Shown: piece by piece, positions 17,847 through 26,680 of the stretch
Layout of the letters: every line of letters begins with the position of its first letter
How positions within the stretch are numbered: position 1 is the first letter of the stretch
Assembly: GCA_049965815.1 (NCBI GenBank)
Contig: JBMFVV010000002.1
Coordinates: forward strand, 56,573-120,572
DNA from: GCA-001856825 sp049965815
Lineage (GTDB): Archaea; Thermoplasmatota; Thermoplasmata; Thermoplasmatales; GCA-001856825
DNA length: 64,000 nt
Direction of reading: 5' to 3'
The notes under the pieces: generated by a model
What the model was told of the DNA's origin: nothing
What the model saw: only the letters and a program-made list of their open reading frames with translations
Database searches by the model: none
Made by a program: the position numbers and the translations under genes

Positions 17847-18302
17847 CTACTCGTCCAGTTCGGCCCAGATATCTGAAGATCTCCACTCTGGTTCTTTTGA
17901 TATCTTCATCTTTATCTTCATTCCCACCTTGACCTTCTTCGTGTCCTTGGCCTTTAGCCTAGTCAGGAATAGGGTATCTACTCCCTCCAGTTCAACATAT
18001 ACTAGTTGAAATGGAAGGTCTTTCAGGAATTTCTCTCCCGCAAAGTAGAGTGTGGTGAATGTGTGTATTTTTCCCTTTCCGGATATCTCTACCCACTTTG
18101 TTTCCCTCAGGCAGTAAGGGCAGTCAGATCTAGGGGGAAGAAAAGTCCGCTTGCAGTGATCACATCTGGTAGCCATTATTTTTCCTTCGGATAATGCGGT
18201 GAAAAATCTCGTAGTCTTGCCATAGGAATGCTTGTATGTTATTTCGTACGGCGTCTTTATTATCAATGGGTCAAATGAATATACTTCTGTCATCTTCTTC
18301 AC
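17847..18302 (-). CDS. DUF35 zinc-ribbon/OB-fold acyl-CoA-binding protein
   Basis: Small partner protein that supplies the CoA-binding OB-fold for SCP-x type thiolases. The rubredoxin-like zinc ribbon is C47-x2-C50 and C61-x2-C64, followed by an OB-fold of about 70 residues. It overlaps the thiolase gene at 18299 by 4 bases. In characterised archaea such proteins bridge thiolase and HMG-CoA synthase and pass acetoacetyl-CoA between them. Confidence 0.9.
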   Translation of the reverse strand: MKKMTEVYSFDPLIIKTPYEITYKHSYGKTTRFFTALSEGKIMATRCDHCKRTFLPPRSDCPYCLRETKWVEISGKGKIHTFTTLYFAGEKFLKDLPFQLVYVELEGVDTLFLTRLKAKDTKKVKVGMKIKMKISKEPEWRSSDIWAELDE

Positions 18303-19591
18303 CTCTCCATTATGGTAGCAGTCACATAAGTGCCTGTTCCGGCATGCGAATGAATCAGTCCCCTTTCCGCATTCTTTATCTGCGTCTTGTCTGAGCCGTG
18401 GAACTTGCCGGCTACGCCTTGAAGTTGCCAGAACATTTCAACTCCTTGCATAACTCCTGTTGCTCCAACTGCGTGCATAGCTCCAATAAGACCTCCTGAT
18501 GGATTGACTGGAAGGTCTCCGTCCAGTGCAGTAACTCCTTCTTCTATCAATTTTCCGCCTTGTCCATATTTTGTAAGGCCCAGATCTTCATAAGTCTGTA
18601 TCTCACTGCTTGTATATGCATCATGAAGCTCTATCACGTCCAGCTGCTTGAGTGGATTCGTTATGCCTGCCATCTTATATGCCTGCCTTGCTGATTCCCT
18701 ACCTGCTCGGAAAGAGTGAACACCTGGATACTCCAGTTTATTGTACCATTCCTTCTTCTCGTGAGGTAGCATAGGTACGCCTGAAATTGTTCTTGGTCTG
18801 TCTCCAGCTCTCATAGCATCCGTTCCCGCACCGGTACCTGTTATCCATATGGGGGTGTCTGTGATTTTCTTTGCCTTTTCCTCTGATGCGAGTATCATGA
18901 CTGCAGCTCCGTCGCTCATGAGGCATATATCCAGTCTCTTCAAAGGGTATGCAACGTATGGCGATTTAAGTACGTCGTCCACAGTTATTTTCCCTGCGTC
19001 TTTCATTGCATAGGGATTCATCTTTGGGTTTGTTTGGGCAAACTTGTTATGTTGTGCATTATTCCTGTTCTTGACAGCTACCATTGCCATCTGTTCTTCA
19101 GTCGTTCCAAATTCTTCCATATGTCTCTTCGCCATCAGGGCGTAATACCCGCTGTAGAATCCCCCTATTGGAAAGTCCCAGTCTGTATCGGAGGCTAGAG
19201 CTATGAATTCGTTCCCCTTTGCAGTATTCACTTCTGACATCTTTTCGAACCCAATCACCATGGCAACGTCAAGAAGGCCGCTGGCAACGTGAGCGTATGC
19301 ATCTCTTACTGCAAGTCCTCCAGTTGCACCTCCGCCTTCAATTCTTACCGAAGGTTTTGGGTTGAATCCAAGGTAGTCTTGGATAATAGAACCAAACAGG
19401 AGCTGATTCTCAAAGTGGTCAGAAAAATAGGAAACTATTGTCCCGTCTATGTCATCTTTGGACAGATTTATGTCGTTATCAAAAAGAGCCATTCTCGCAG
19501 CTTCTGCAGCTAATTCTTCCTGTGTTTTATCCCGCCTTGCTTTGGAAAAATAACTCAAACCTCCGGCAACTACTGCTACTTTTCTTGCCAA
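18299..19591 (-). CDS. SCP-x type thiolase (archaeal acetoacetyl-CoA thiolase)
   Basis: 430-residue thiolase-fold protein of the archaeal SCP-x group, which makes acetoacetyl-CoA for the mevalonate pathway when complexed with DUF35 and HMG-CoA synthase. The family's C-terminal blocks are visible, including ELHDAYTSSE, NPSGGLIGAMHAVGATG and the HSHAGTGTY end region. The N-terminal nucleophile region reads VRIEGGGATGGLAVRDA, with Gly and Ala where many thiolases have Cys, so the usual nucleophile is not obvious. Longer than the typical 385-395 residues. HMG-CoA synthase is not adjacent. It could instead be a non-condensing thiolase-like enzyme acting on other acyl-CoAs. Confidence 0.78.
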   Translation of the reverse strand: MARKVAVVAGGLSYFSKARRDKTQEELAAEAARMALFDNDINLSKDDIDGTIVSYFSDHFENQLLFGSIIQDYLGFNPKPSVRIEGGGATGGLAVRDAYAHVASGLLDVAMVIGFEKMSEVNTAKGNEFIALASDTDWDFPIGGFYSGYYALMAKRHMEEFGTTEEQMAMVAVKNRNNAQHNKFAQTNPKMNPYAMKDAGKITVDDVLKSPYVAYPLKRLDICLMSDGAAVMILASEEKAKKITDTPIWITGTGAGTDAMRAGDRPRTISGVPMLPHEKKEWYNKLEYPGVHSFRAGRESARQAYKMAGITNPLKQLDVIELHDAYTSSEIQTYEDLGLTKYGQGGKLIEEGVTALDGDLPVNPSGGLIGAMHAVGATGVMQGVEMFWQLQGVAGKFHGSDKTQIKNAERGLIHSHAGTGTYVTATIMER

Positions 19592-19683
19592 TCAATCACC
19601 TATTGGGCTAAACCTTAATCGTTAATAAGTGTTATTTTTTAGAATGGACTATTTCTTCGATAATGATGGGGGAGTTTACAGGA

Positions 19684-21438
19684 TTAATAGTAGTAATATT
19701 CCCCGATCTTCCTCTGTTCTGTATCGAGCCTTGATTCAGGTTTATTTATCCTGGGTCTCTGTGTGTTTTCATCCCTTCTGAATGTTATATTGAGATTTTT
19801 CAGGAACAGATTCATTCCGTCTTTTAGGCTCAACGGTCCATGTGATGTGCCACTCTTGCCGCCCTCACCGGCGAAAACTATGAGAGAGGTAGATATCAGG
19901 TCTATGAAATAAATGTCGTGATCTACTACCATCACTGCATTCTTGTTGTTTTCAGCGAACCTCTTTATCATTCTAGCTATTATCATTCTCTGATCTGCAT
20001 CAAGATAAGCTGAGGGCTCGTCAAGAATGTAAACATCTGCCTCCTTTCCTAGCGTTTTTGCGATGTATACCTTCTGTAGATCCCCGCCAGAAAGTTCGGA
20101 AACAAGAGTATCTCCTATACTCTCAAGGTTCAGAGGACGCATTATATCATTCTTGAACTGACTATCAGAAACCCTGTCGCCCAAACTCATTTCCAAAAAT
20201 TCGAGAACGGGCATCTGAAATTCAGATTCGGGGCTCTGTGGCTTGAAGGAGGTTTTGATTGAGTTTGTAATAGATCCACTATCTGGCAGCAGCTCTCCTG
20301 CCATCATCTTGACAAATGTCGACTTGCCAGTTGAATTTGGCCCTATAACGCCAACGACCTGGCCGTGTCTAAGCTCACCCTGCTCAGTGGTCAATTGAAA
20401 GTTCTCGAAATTTTTCGTAAGCGATGTCCATGAAACGAAAGGAACGAGACTTCTGTCTAGTTCTGGTGGCTTCCTGGAAAATTTGATTTCATAATCCCTG
20501 AACTTCATGTTCTCCTGTTTAATGTATCCGTCGAGATAGGTGTTTATGGCCTGTCTTGTGGCATACGAACTGCTAACAATTCCGTATCCTCTTGCCTCCC
20601 CATATGTGAGATACACATAATCGGTCATAAAGTCCAAAATTGCAAGGTCGTGTTCAACGACCACTACTTTCTTGGTTTCTGAAAGCTTCCTGAGCATTCC
20701 GGCGATTTTCAGTCTTTGAGAGATGTCAAGATATGACGAAGGTTCATCAAAGAAGTAAAGATCTGCTTGTTTCAGCAGAGCAGCAGATATTGCAAGAAGT
20801 TGAAGCTCCCCTCCAGACAAGTACTTCACGTCCTTATCAAATATTCCTCCAATTCCCATTTCTTCAAGTTTCTGCCTTCCGTTTTCCCCATATTGTTTTA
20901 GTAGTTCGCTCACCTTGCCGGAGAAATGCTTGGAAATTGAATCTACATATTGTGGTTTTAGGGAAATTTTCAAATTACCAGAATATACCCCGCTTAGATA
21001 TTCCCCCAAATAAGTGCCTTTATACTTCTCAAGAACCTTTTCCCTGCTTGCGTCCTCCTTGCCAAAGTTAGGAATAAGTGAACCGTTTAGAATGTTCAGG
21101 ATGGTCGTTTTCCCTGTTCCGTTCTGTCCTAGCAGTCCAATGACCCCTTTTATTTCCAATGAAGGAAGGCCGTAAAGTACGAAACCGTTCGCCCCATACC
21201 TGTGAACTTCCTTTCCGTTCTGTCTCTCAGGAACTCCTATAATCTTTATAGCTTCATATGGACATCGATGCGCACATATGCCACAGCCAATACAAAGCTC
21301 CTCGTGAATCTGAGGATATCCGTTTTCCATAAAGTCTACTGCCATTATTTCGTTTCTTACCGGAGGGCAGTAATACTGACATTCCTGTCGGCAGTTTTTA
21401 AAGTGACACTTATCCAGGTCTATGACGGCTACGTGCAT
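19684..21438 (-). CDS. ABCE1/Rli1 ribosome-recycling ATPase
   Basis: Splits the ribosome after termination. Two N-terminal [4Fe-4S] clusters are formed by CHFKNCRQECQYYCPP (starting at C11) and CIGCGICAHRCP. Two ATPase halves follow: Walker A GQNGTGKTT with signature YLSGGELQ, and GPNSTGKST with signature ELSGGDLQ; both Walker B Glu residues are present (FFDEPSS, ILDEPSA). The hinge motifs between and after the halves fit the family, and the 584-residue length is normal. A small conserved gene sits 6 bases upstream on the same strand. Confidence 0.97.
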   Translation of the reverse strand: MHVAVIDLDKCHFKNCRQECQYYCPPVRNEIMAVDFMENGYPQIHEELCIGCGICAHRCPYEAIKIIGVPERQNGKEVHRYGANGFVLYGLPSLEIKGVIGLLGQNGTGKTTILNILNGSLIPNFGKEDASREKVLEKYKGTYLGEYLSGVYSGNLKISLKPQYVDSISKHFSGKVSELLKQYGENGRQKLEEMGIGGIFDKDVKYLSGGELQLLAISAALLKQADLYFFDEPSSYLDISQRLKIAGMLRKLSETKKVVVVEHDLAILDFMTDYVYLTYGEARGYGIVSSSYATRQAINTYLDGYIKQENMKFRDYEIKFSRKPPELDRSLVPFVSWTSLTKNFENFQLTTEQGELRHGQVVGVIGPNSTGKSTFVKMMAGELLPDSGSITNSIKTSFKPQSPESEFQMPVLEFLEMSLGDRVSDSQFKNDIMRPLNLESIGDTLVSELSGGDLQKVYIAKTLGKEADVYILDEPSAYLDADQRMIIARMIKRFAENNKNAVMVVDHDIYFIDLISTSLIVFAGEGGKSGTSHGPLSLKDGMNLFLKNLNITFRRDENTQRPRINKPESRLDTEQRKIGEYYYY

Positions 21439-21444
21439 TTCAAC

Positions 21445-21861
21445 CTATATCTTCATCTTCCAGACATCGTCGGGAAGCCCATCGTAGACCATTGATTCGG
21501 TCGATACAACTTCATCAATTTTCGTTCCGTCTGCGTAAGCTAGTTTCCTTACGTTCTCAGGCCTAATAAGCCAATAGTGAATTCTCCACTCTCTTCCATC
21601 AAAGAGTGTCGTCTCTTCCCTTTCAGTATCCAAAATGCCAAGATCTTCAAGCATGTAGAATGCATCCCTATCCTCTGGTTCAAGCATATTATCTATCACA
21701 TATCTACTATAGCCGAAGAAGTTGAGTACGTGGAAGGCTATGTCATACGCTTCCTGCTCGCTCATCCTCTTGCTCTGCCTACTCATCCCATTTGATATTG
21801 CCCTAGCCATTAGGTCAACCGTAATAGGTCCATCAGCAAATGATTGTTCTACCAGAGTCAT
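21445..21861 (-). CDS. Small conserved protein of the DUF6015 type, upstream of ABCE1
   Basis: 138-residue acidic protein of unknown function, with no transmembrane segment or metal site. Residues 1-60 look helical (TVDLMARAISNGMSRQ, then EAYDIAFHVLNFFGY), followed by a LEDLGILDTEREETTLFDGREWRIHYW segment that has the look of a winged-helix recognition part. It resembles archaeal proteins I recall as DUF6015. It is followed 6 bases later by the ABCE1 gene, so the two are almost certainly co-transcribed, hinting at a role in translation or ribosome recycling. The promoter should lie at 21862-21920, which is AT-rich. Confidence 0.7.
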   Translation of the reverse strand: MTLVEQSFADGPITVDLMARAISNGMSRQSKRMSEQEAYDIAFHVLNFFGYSRYVIDNMLEPEDRDAFYMLEDLGILDTEREETTLFDGREWRIHYWLIRPENVRKLAYADGTKIDEVVSTESMVYDGLPDDVWKMKI

Positions 21862-22041
21862 ATGAAGTCACTTGACTTTCATGTAAGTACAAAAAAGCTT
21901 ATAAACTTAGTTATTGAAAATGAGGACTTCATAATTATTGTAAGAGGCCTAAATATATCGCATCGAATGTTATTGTCGTTATTGGAAAGGATGGCATATT
22001 ATTCCAAAAAATATTAAATCAACGAATTCCTGACGATTAAT

Positions 22042-22980
22042 ATGATTGAATTTGACAGTGAGATGGTCGTAAGGTTCCAGGACATGCGATCTCCTATCAG
22101 CTACTTTTCAAAGGTTTATGGGTTTAATGGCTACCTCAATTATTACAAGAAGGGAAATAAGACAGAAGCCGTAGTTACATATCTTAGGGAAGGCAAGACA
22201 ATGGACGATCTGAGGAAAGCTATCAGGTCTCGTGGCTTTGAGTTCGTAGATAGAAAGGCAGGCGTTTCGGTAAAGGTTGGGGAGGAGTGCTATGTATGCG
22301 AAGTGATAGAGTCACTCATGAGCATAGACAATACACTAATAGAGGTGCCAATATTTGTTGCTGACGGCGACATAATTATCAGGATCAAGTTCTTCAAGTC
22401 ATCTGCACAGTTACAGAGAATCGTCTTCAAAGATTCAGAGAATAGAGACTTTTTCAGCATAGATTATCTGGGTCCAATAAGGAGCGACAAGGACTGGATT
22501 TTAGAGAATGAAAAGGGATGGGAGATGAAAAAACTAATTTTCTATGTTGTCCCAACAAACTCTTTCACACTCAAGTATTCCAAGTCCAACAAGAATTTCA
22601 CGGCTGGTATATCCGTGAGGGGTGTTGACAGGTCTGGGTTCCTAAATGTGTTTTATGAGGTCAATGGAGATTACCCCGAATGGGAGAACGAGCTGAAAAA
22701 ACAGGCAAAAGTATTCAAGCCAATACTAAAGCTTGAAAATGGATCCAAGGTCTTTCACGCAATTGTACCCGAAGAAGGGATTCTGATAGATCCTTACAAG
22801 CTTACAGATGTAGATCTTCCCTTCAACTATTCCCTGGAAATATCTGGTGAAAGATCTAAAGTTACGATGATATTCGAGAAGAGTAGTTTGGATTCCTTCT
22901 TTAGGTCAATAGGTCAGATAAAGGAGGAGGAGCTACAGGATTCCCAGCTTGAGATAAAGTCAGTTGAGAAGTATCCTTAG
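22042..22980 (+). CDS. Uncharacterised 312-residue protein
   Basis: I do not recognise this protein. It starts with ATG after an AT-rich stretch and has no signal peptide or membrane segment. The sequence is rich in beta-type patterns (alternating hydrophobic and charged residues) from about residue 90 to 290, with a short Cys-containing YVCEV near residue 86. An N-terminal part with FSKVYGFNGYLNYYKKGNKTEAVVTYL followed by a DDLRKAIRSRG helix resembles the input domain of some archaeal transcription activators, but no helix-turn-helix end is present. The downstream neighbour encodes a secreted protein 73 bases away, possibly under its own promoter. Confidence 0.6.
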   Translation: MIEFDSEMVVRFQDMRSPISYFSKVYGFNGYLNYYKKGNKTEAVVTYLREGKTMDDLRKAIRSRGFEFVDRKAGVSVKVGEECYVCEVIESLMSIDNTLIEVPIFVADGDIIIRIKFFKSSAQLQRIVFKDSENRDFFSIDYLGPIRSDKDWILENEKGWEMKKLIFYVVPTNSFTLKYSKSNKNFTAGISVRGVDRSGFLNVFYEVNGDYPEWENELKKQAKVFKPILKLENGSKVFHAIVPEEGILIDPYKLTDVDLPFNYSLEISGERSKVTMIFEKSSLDSFFRSIGQIKEEELQDSQLEIKSVEKYP

Positions 22981-23053
22981 ATCTTTAGAGGATTGTACTA
23001 AAATTCGAAAGTTGTACCAATAATTAGTTAATATATGCACCAGTCTTACTAAT

Positions 23054-24184
23054 ATGAGAAAAGCACTAATACTGACAATGGTGGTAGTGTTTGCCCTCAT
23101 GGCAGTTCCTCTTAGTTCTGCCACTGTAATCCATGCCACCATAAACACTAAGACGAATGAGGGTTACGTCAACGCGACGAGCAACTACGTTCTCTACTAC
23201 AATTATCCTAGCAATAGTTCAACGGCACAAATGTTGAATGGAACAGTTATGTGGATGAATGCTACCTCATATCTCAATAGCACAGGGAGGCAGTTCCTGG
23301 AACAAAATATGAATGAGTATCAACACCAGAATCAGGACAGAAATCATCATGGAAATGATGCAAATGATGCCAATAACTCCATTAATTCAACTGCGAATTC
23401 AACAGGAGACTCGAACTTGACAACAAATGCCACGACGAACTCAACCCTTCCTACAGTACACGTAGTGAACGCAACACTAAACTACCAGCTGCATGTATTT
23501 GCAAACAAGACTAACATGACCATATACAGGAATCTTACGATCGGGCTGAAGATTTCGAACATAACTAAGAAAGTTGGAAACAACACTACGGTAATTGACA
23601 TGTCGTGGAGGGCATTCAGGGTTCAGGGTGAACTGATGAGTGACTTTAGAGGCAATCTAGAGATAAAAAATCCATTCAACGGTCTGAAGGAACAATCTAA
23701 CGTAAACACCAACATGGATGTCAACATGCTGGGAGATATGGGAGATTTCGGCGGAGATGGACAAGGAAACATGTTCCAGATAGGGTCATTCTTCATGAAT
23801 GATGGATTCGGGAGCCACGTGTTTAACTACGAAACCATAAACTTCCACGTGTTTTCAGTTCCACTACAGCAATGGACAAGAGTATACAATCCTGCTGCAA
23901 ACAGTACGACGTTCTTCTATAATGCAACATCAAATTACTCTCTGAACGAATCAGTGAGTGTAAATGGCCTAAACTATTCAATCAAACTGATGACCGACCC
24001 CAGTGCAGCTATTACCACAAATGGGCAGGCTACCCCTACCTCGTCAAACGAGCTCGCTGTTTCAACTGCCCCGGCACCGGTATCAACACTATCAATAACT
24101 GACATTCTTGTGTCGGTTGGAATAATAGTGATAGTAGCGATTGGGCTATCAGTTGTAATGATGCGCAGGAGAACAAAGAAGTAG
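23054..24184 (+). CDS. Secreted, C-terminally membrane-anchored Asn/Thr-rich surface protein
   Basis: 376 residues. A signal peptide covers about 1-24 (ending near SSATVIHA) and a hydrophobic segment at about 347-369 is followed by RRRTKK, so the protein should be displayed outside with a cytoplasmic Arg/Lys tail. The ectodomain is packed with N-x-S/T sequons, for example NSTANSTGDSNLTTNATTNS near 109-128, implying heavy N-glycosylation. A His/Asn/Asp-rich stretch (HHGNDAND) lies near 98. This composition is usual for cell-surface proteins of wall-less thermoacidophiles. No enzymatic domain was seen. A hairpin with a T-run follows the stop. Confidence 0.75.
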   Translation: MRKALILTMVVVFALMAVPLSSATVIHATINTKTNEGYVNATSNYVLYYNYPSNSSTAQMLNGTVMWMNATSYLNSTGRQFLEQNMNEYQHQNQDRNHHGNDANDANNSINSTANSTGDSNLTTNATTNSTLPTVHVVNATLNYQLHVFANKTNMTIYRNLTIGLKISNITKKVGNNTTVIDMSWRAFRVQGELMSDFRGNLEIKNPFNGLKEQSNVNTNMDVNMLGDMGDFGGDGQGNMFQIGSFFMNDGFGSHVFNYETINFHVFSVPLQQWTRVYNPAANSTTFFYNATSNYSLNESVSVNGLNYSIKLMTDPSAAITTNGQATPTSSNELAVSTAPAPVSTLSITDILVSVGIIVIVAIGLSVVMMRRRTKK

Positions 24185-24185
24185 C

Positions 24186-24208
24186 GAATAAAGCTTATTC
24201 TTTTTTTA
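24186..24208 (+). terminator. Hairpin plus T-run after surface protein gene
   Basis: GAATAA (24186-24191) pairs with TTATTC (24195-24200) around three bases, followed directly by eight T residues. It begins one base after the stop codon. The T-run alone would suit archaeal termination. Confidence 0.5.
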
Positions 24209-24252
24209 TTTATTCTTTTATCCCTTTAAAATAAGAATTTCAGGGAAAAGCA

Positions 24253-24262
24253 GATATATTAT
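24253..24262 (+). promoter_or_regulatory. TATA-like element for M1 aminopeptidase gene
   Basis: GATATATTAT is centred about 25 bases ahead of the ATG at 24282, fitting a leaderless transcript. Confidence 0.5.
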
Positions 24263-24281
24263 TTTTCATAACCAATTCTCG

Positions 24282-26642
24282 ATGTATAATATTGAATCTT
24301 ATGCCTTAAAATTTGACTTCAAATTTAAAGACTTAAAGTATGAATGTACTGAAACCGTGAAGGGTAAATTTTCTGGATCCGTTGAATTTGACAGTGAAAA
24401 TCTATCAATCCATTCTGTTAAGGTGGATGGAACAGATGAAAAGTTTAATGTTTCTGCCAAAAAACTGATTTTAAGTTCCGCTGACGGGAGCGAGATCACA
24501 ATAAATTTTTCAGGGAATGTGTCGGAGACTTCTCTGATGGGCATCCACGATGTTAAATATGAGAATGGACACATTATAACTACACAAATGGAACCCACGG
24601 GGGCCAGATCAGTATTTCCGTGCGTGGACGAACCAGCCGCTAAGGCAAAATTCAAGGTGGAAATTAACGTAGACGAGGAAGTAGAAGTAATATTCAACAC
24701 ACGCCACGTATTGAGAGAACTGGGTAACGGTAAATCACATTTTGTCTTTGACGAGACTCCACCTATGTCCACTTATCTCATATACATAGGCATAGGAAAA
24801 TTCCAAACAATCTCCAAGAAAAATAAGGAAAGGACCCTTTATGTTGCCACGTCACCTGGAAAAGCAAAGGAGGGAGAATTCTCTCTAAATCTACTCAGTA
24901 AACTATTCACTAAATATGAGGCGTATTACAAGATAAGATTCCCACTTCCAAAGATGCACCTTATAGCACTGCCTCAGTTTGGTGCAGGCGCAATGGAGAA
25001 CTGGGGGGCCATAACATTCAGGGAGACGGCGCTACTGGTAAATCAGTCAACTAGTTTCGCCTATAAGAAGCAGATAGGCTACGTAGTATCGCACGAATTT
25101 GCGCATCAGTGGTTTGGCGATCTTGTAACGATGAAGTGGTGGGATGATCTATGGCTTAATGAATCGTTTGCGACATTCGTGGGTTACAAGATACTTACAA
25201 AGGTCTACAGTGACTGGAATTTGTGGGAGGATTTCCAGCTCCAGGAGACGCTGTCCTCGATGCAGAAGGATGGCCTGCTTTCCACCCACCCAATTAGGGT
25301 AGAGGTGAAGGATCCCGACGAGATATCCGAAATATTCGATGACATCAGTTACGGAAAAGGTGCATCAATACTTCGCATGATAGAGGAGTTCATTCGCGAG
25401 TCCAGGTTCAGGGAGGGAATATACCAGTATCTGAAAAGTCATCAATACTCTAACGCTTCTGGGGAGGATCTTTGGTCATCGCTTTCGGCTGCAAGCAAGA
25501 TAGATGTTAGCAGTCTCATGAAATCTTGGCTTGAAAAAGGGGGTTTCCCTCTCGTAAGGATAAGGGAAAATGGCCAATGGCTCTCCATATCTCAGCAGAA
25601 GTTTTCATATCTCGATAACGACGACCAGTACATCTGGCAAATACCCCTGTTCATAGATGTTTCCGGAAAGAAACGCAGAATACTGTTAAAGGGGAAGGAA
25701 ACTAGGATCAAGAACCAGGAAAATCTTAAGATAAATCAAAATGGAGAAGGATATTACAGACTACTCTTTGAAGGTGACTTGATATACAAGATGCTCAGCA
25801 GCGAGTCGTCACCAGAATTTGTGATGAAGCTCATAGATGACTATTATGCCTTCCTTCTGTCCGGTATAATAGATTTGCAACAATTCATTTCAATTGTTGA
25901 CAGACTCAAGGAAAGGAATGAATACAGCATTGTCCTGCGGTTAGAATCAATACTGTCAGAATTGAACACTATAATGGACTCTGAAGCAATCAGTTCCCTC
26001 TTTGTGAATTTCCTGAGGGAGAAGCTTAACAGGTTTAATCAATCAGACGACGAGAATTCAAAGGTTGTACTTGAAAGGATACTGACTGCTATGGCAATAA
26101 ATGATAAAGATTTCAGAATTACAGAAATGTCGAAGCTTGACAATTATTCCAGTGTGATGGCAGAGGAAAGAAGCGCCGTACTGATATCGTCCGTAATTGA
26201 GGGGTATAAGAAGGATAGGCTATGGGATATGCTGAAGTCTCCAGAGAATGACATGGAGCTTGTCAGGGTCATGCGCGCAATGGCTCACCTGCCTAAGAAT
26301 GATGAAGTTACAGATTTCCTTGATTTCATAAAAGGGAAGCCGGAGTACAGAGGGAACTTCATATATCCTCTCTTCGAAGTCATTTTGTGCAAAAACTACA
26401 GAAAGGAAATATGGAAGTGGGTCTCGCAAAACTTGGGCTTAATAAGGGAGGTATTCGTAGGGAGCAGCACTGTTTCAAGGTTAATAGAAGAGCTCATAGC
26501 GGTTGCCGGAATTGGAAACAGGGATCTTGTCAACAATTTCATAGCGAGGGAAAATGTGCCTGAGGCTGCCAGAGCAATAAAGAACGGACAGGAAAAACTG
26601 GAGATCAATGAAAGACTGATACGGAGAACAGTCAAATCATAA
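24282..26642 (+). CDS. M1-family zinc aminopeptidase, tricorn interacting factor F2/F3-like
   Basis: Removes N-terminal residues from the short peptides produced by the proteasome and tricorn protease. The GAMEN exopeptidase motif is at about 236-240, the zinc site is H271-E272-x-x-H275 with E294 in NESFA, and the C-terminal part is the helical ERAP1-like domain. At 786 residues it is nearly the same length as Thermoplasma F2 and F3. No signal peptide, so cytosolic. Which of F2 or F3 it corresponds to needs alignment. Confidence 0.93.
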   Translation: MYNIESYALKFDFKFKDLKYECTETVKGKFSGSVEFDSENLSIHSVKVDGTDEKFNVSAKKLILSSADGSEITINFSGNVSETSLMGIHDVKYENGHIITTQMEPTGARSVFPCVDEPAAKAKFKVEINVDEEVEVIFNTRHVLRELGNGKSHFVFDETPPMSTYLIYIGIGKFQTISKKNKERTLYVATSPGKAKEGEFSLNLLSKLFTKYEAYYKIRFPLPKMHLIALPQFGAGAMENWGAITFRETALLVNQSTSFAYKKQIGYVVSHEFAHQWFGDLVTMKWWDDLWLNESFATFVGYKILTKVYSDWNLWEDFQLQETLSSMQKDGLLSTHPIRVEVKDPDEISEIFDDISYGKGASILRMIEEFIRESRFREGIYQYLKSHQYSNASGEDLWSSLSAASKIDVSSLMKSWLEKGGFPLVRIRENGQWLSISQQKFSYLDNDDQYIWQIPLFIDVSGKKRRILLKGKETRIKNQENLKINQNGEGYYRLLFEGDLIYKMLSSESSPEFVMKLIDDYYAFLLSGIIDLQQFISIVDRLKERNEYSIVLRLESILSELNTIMDSEAISSLFVNFLREKLNRFNQSDDENSKVVLERILTAMAINDKDFRITEMSKLDNYSSVMAEERSAVLISSVIEGYKKDRLWDMLKSPENDMELVRVMRAMAHLPKNDEVTDFLDFIKGKPEYRGNFIYPLFEVILCKNYRKEIWKWVSQNLGLIREVFVGSSTVSRLIEELIAVAGIGNRDLVNNFIARENVPEAARAIKNGQEKLEINERLIRRTVKS

Positions 26643-26646
26643 TCGA

Positions 26647-26655
26647 TTTATAATA
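26647..26655 (+). promoter_or_regulatory. TATA-like element for sucCD-argF run
   Basis: TTTATAATA is centred about 30 bases before the sucC ATG at 26681. A purine-rich GGAAGAGA (26668-26675) stands between them and could act as a ribosome binding site on a short leader. Confidence 0.4.
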
Positions 26656-26680
26656 TTCGTCAATTAGGAAGAGATAAAAA

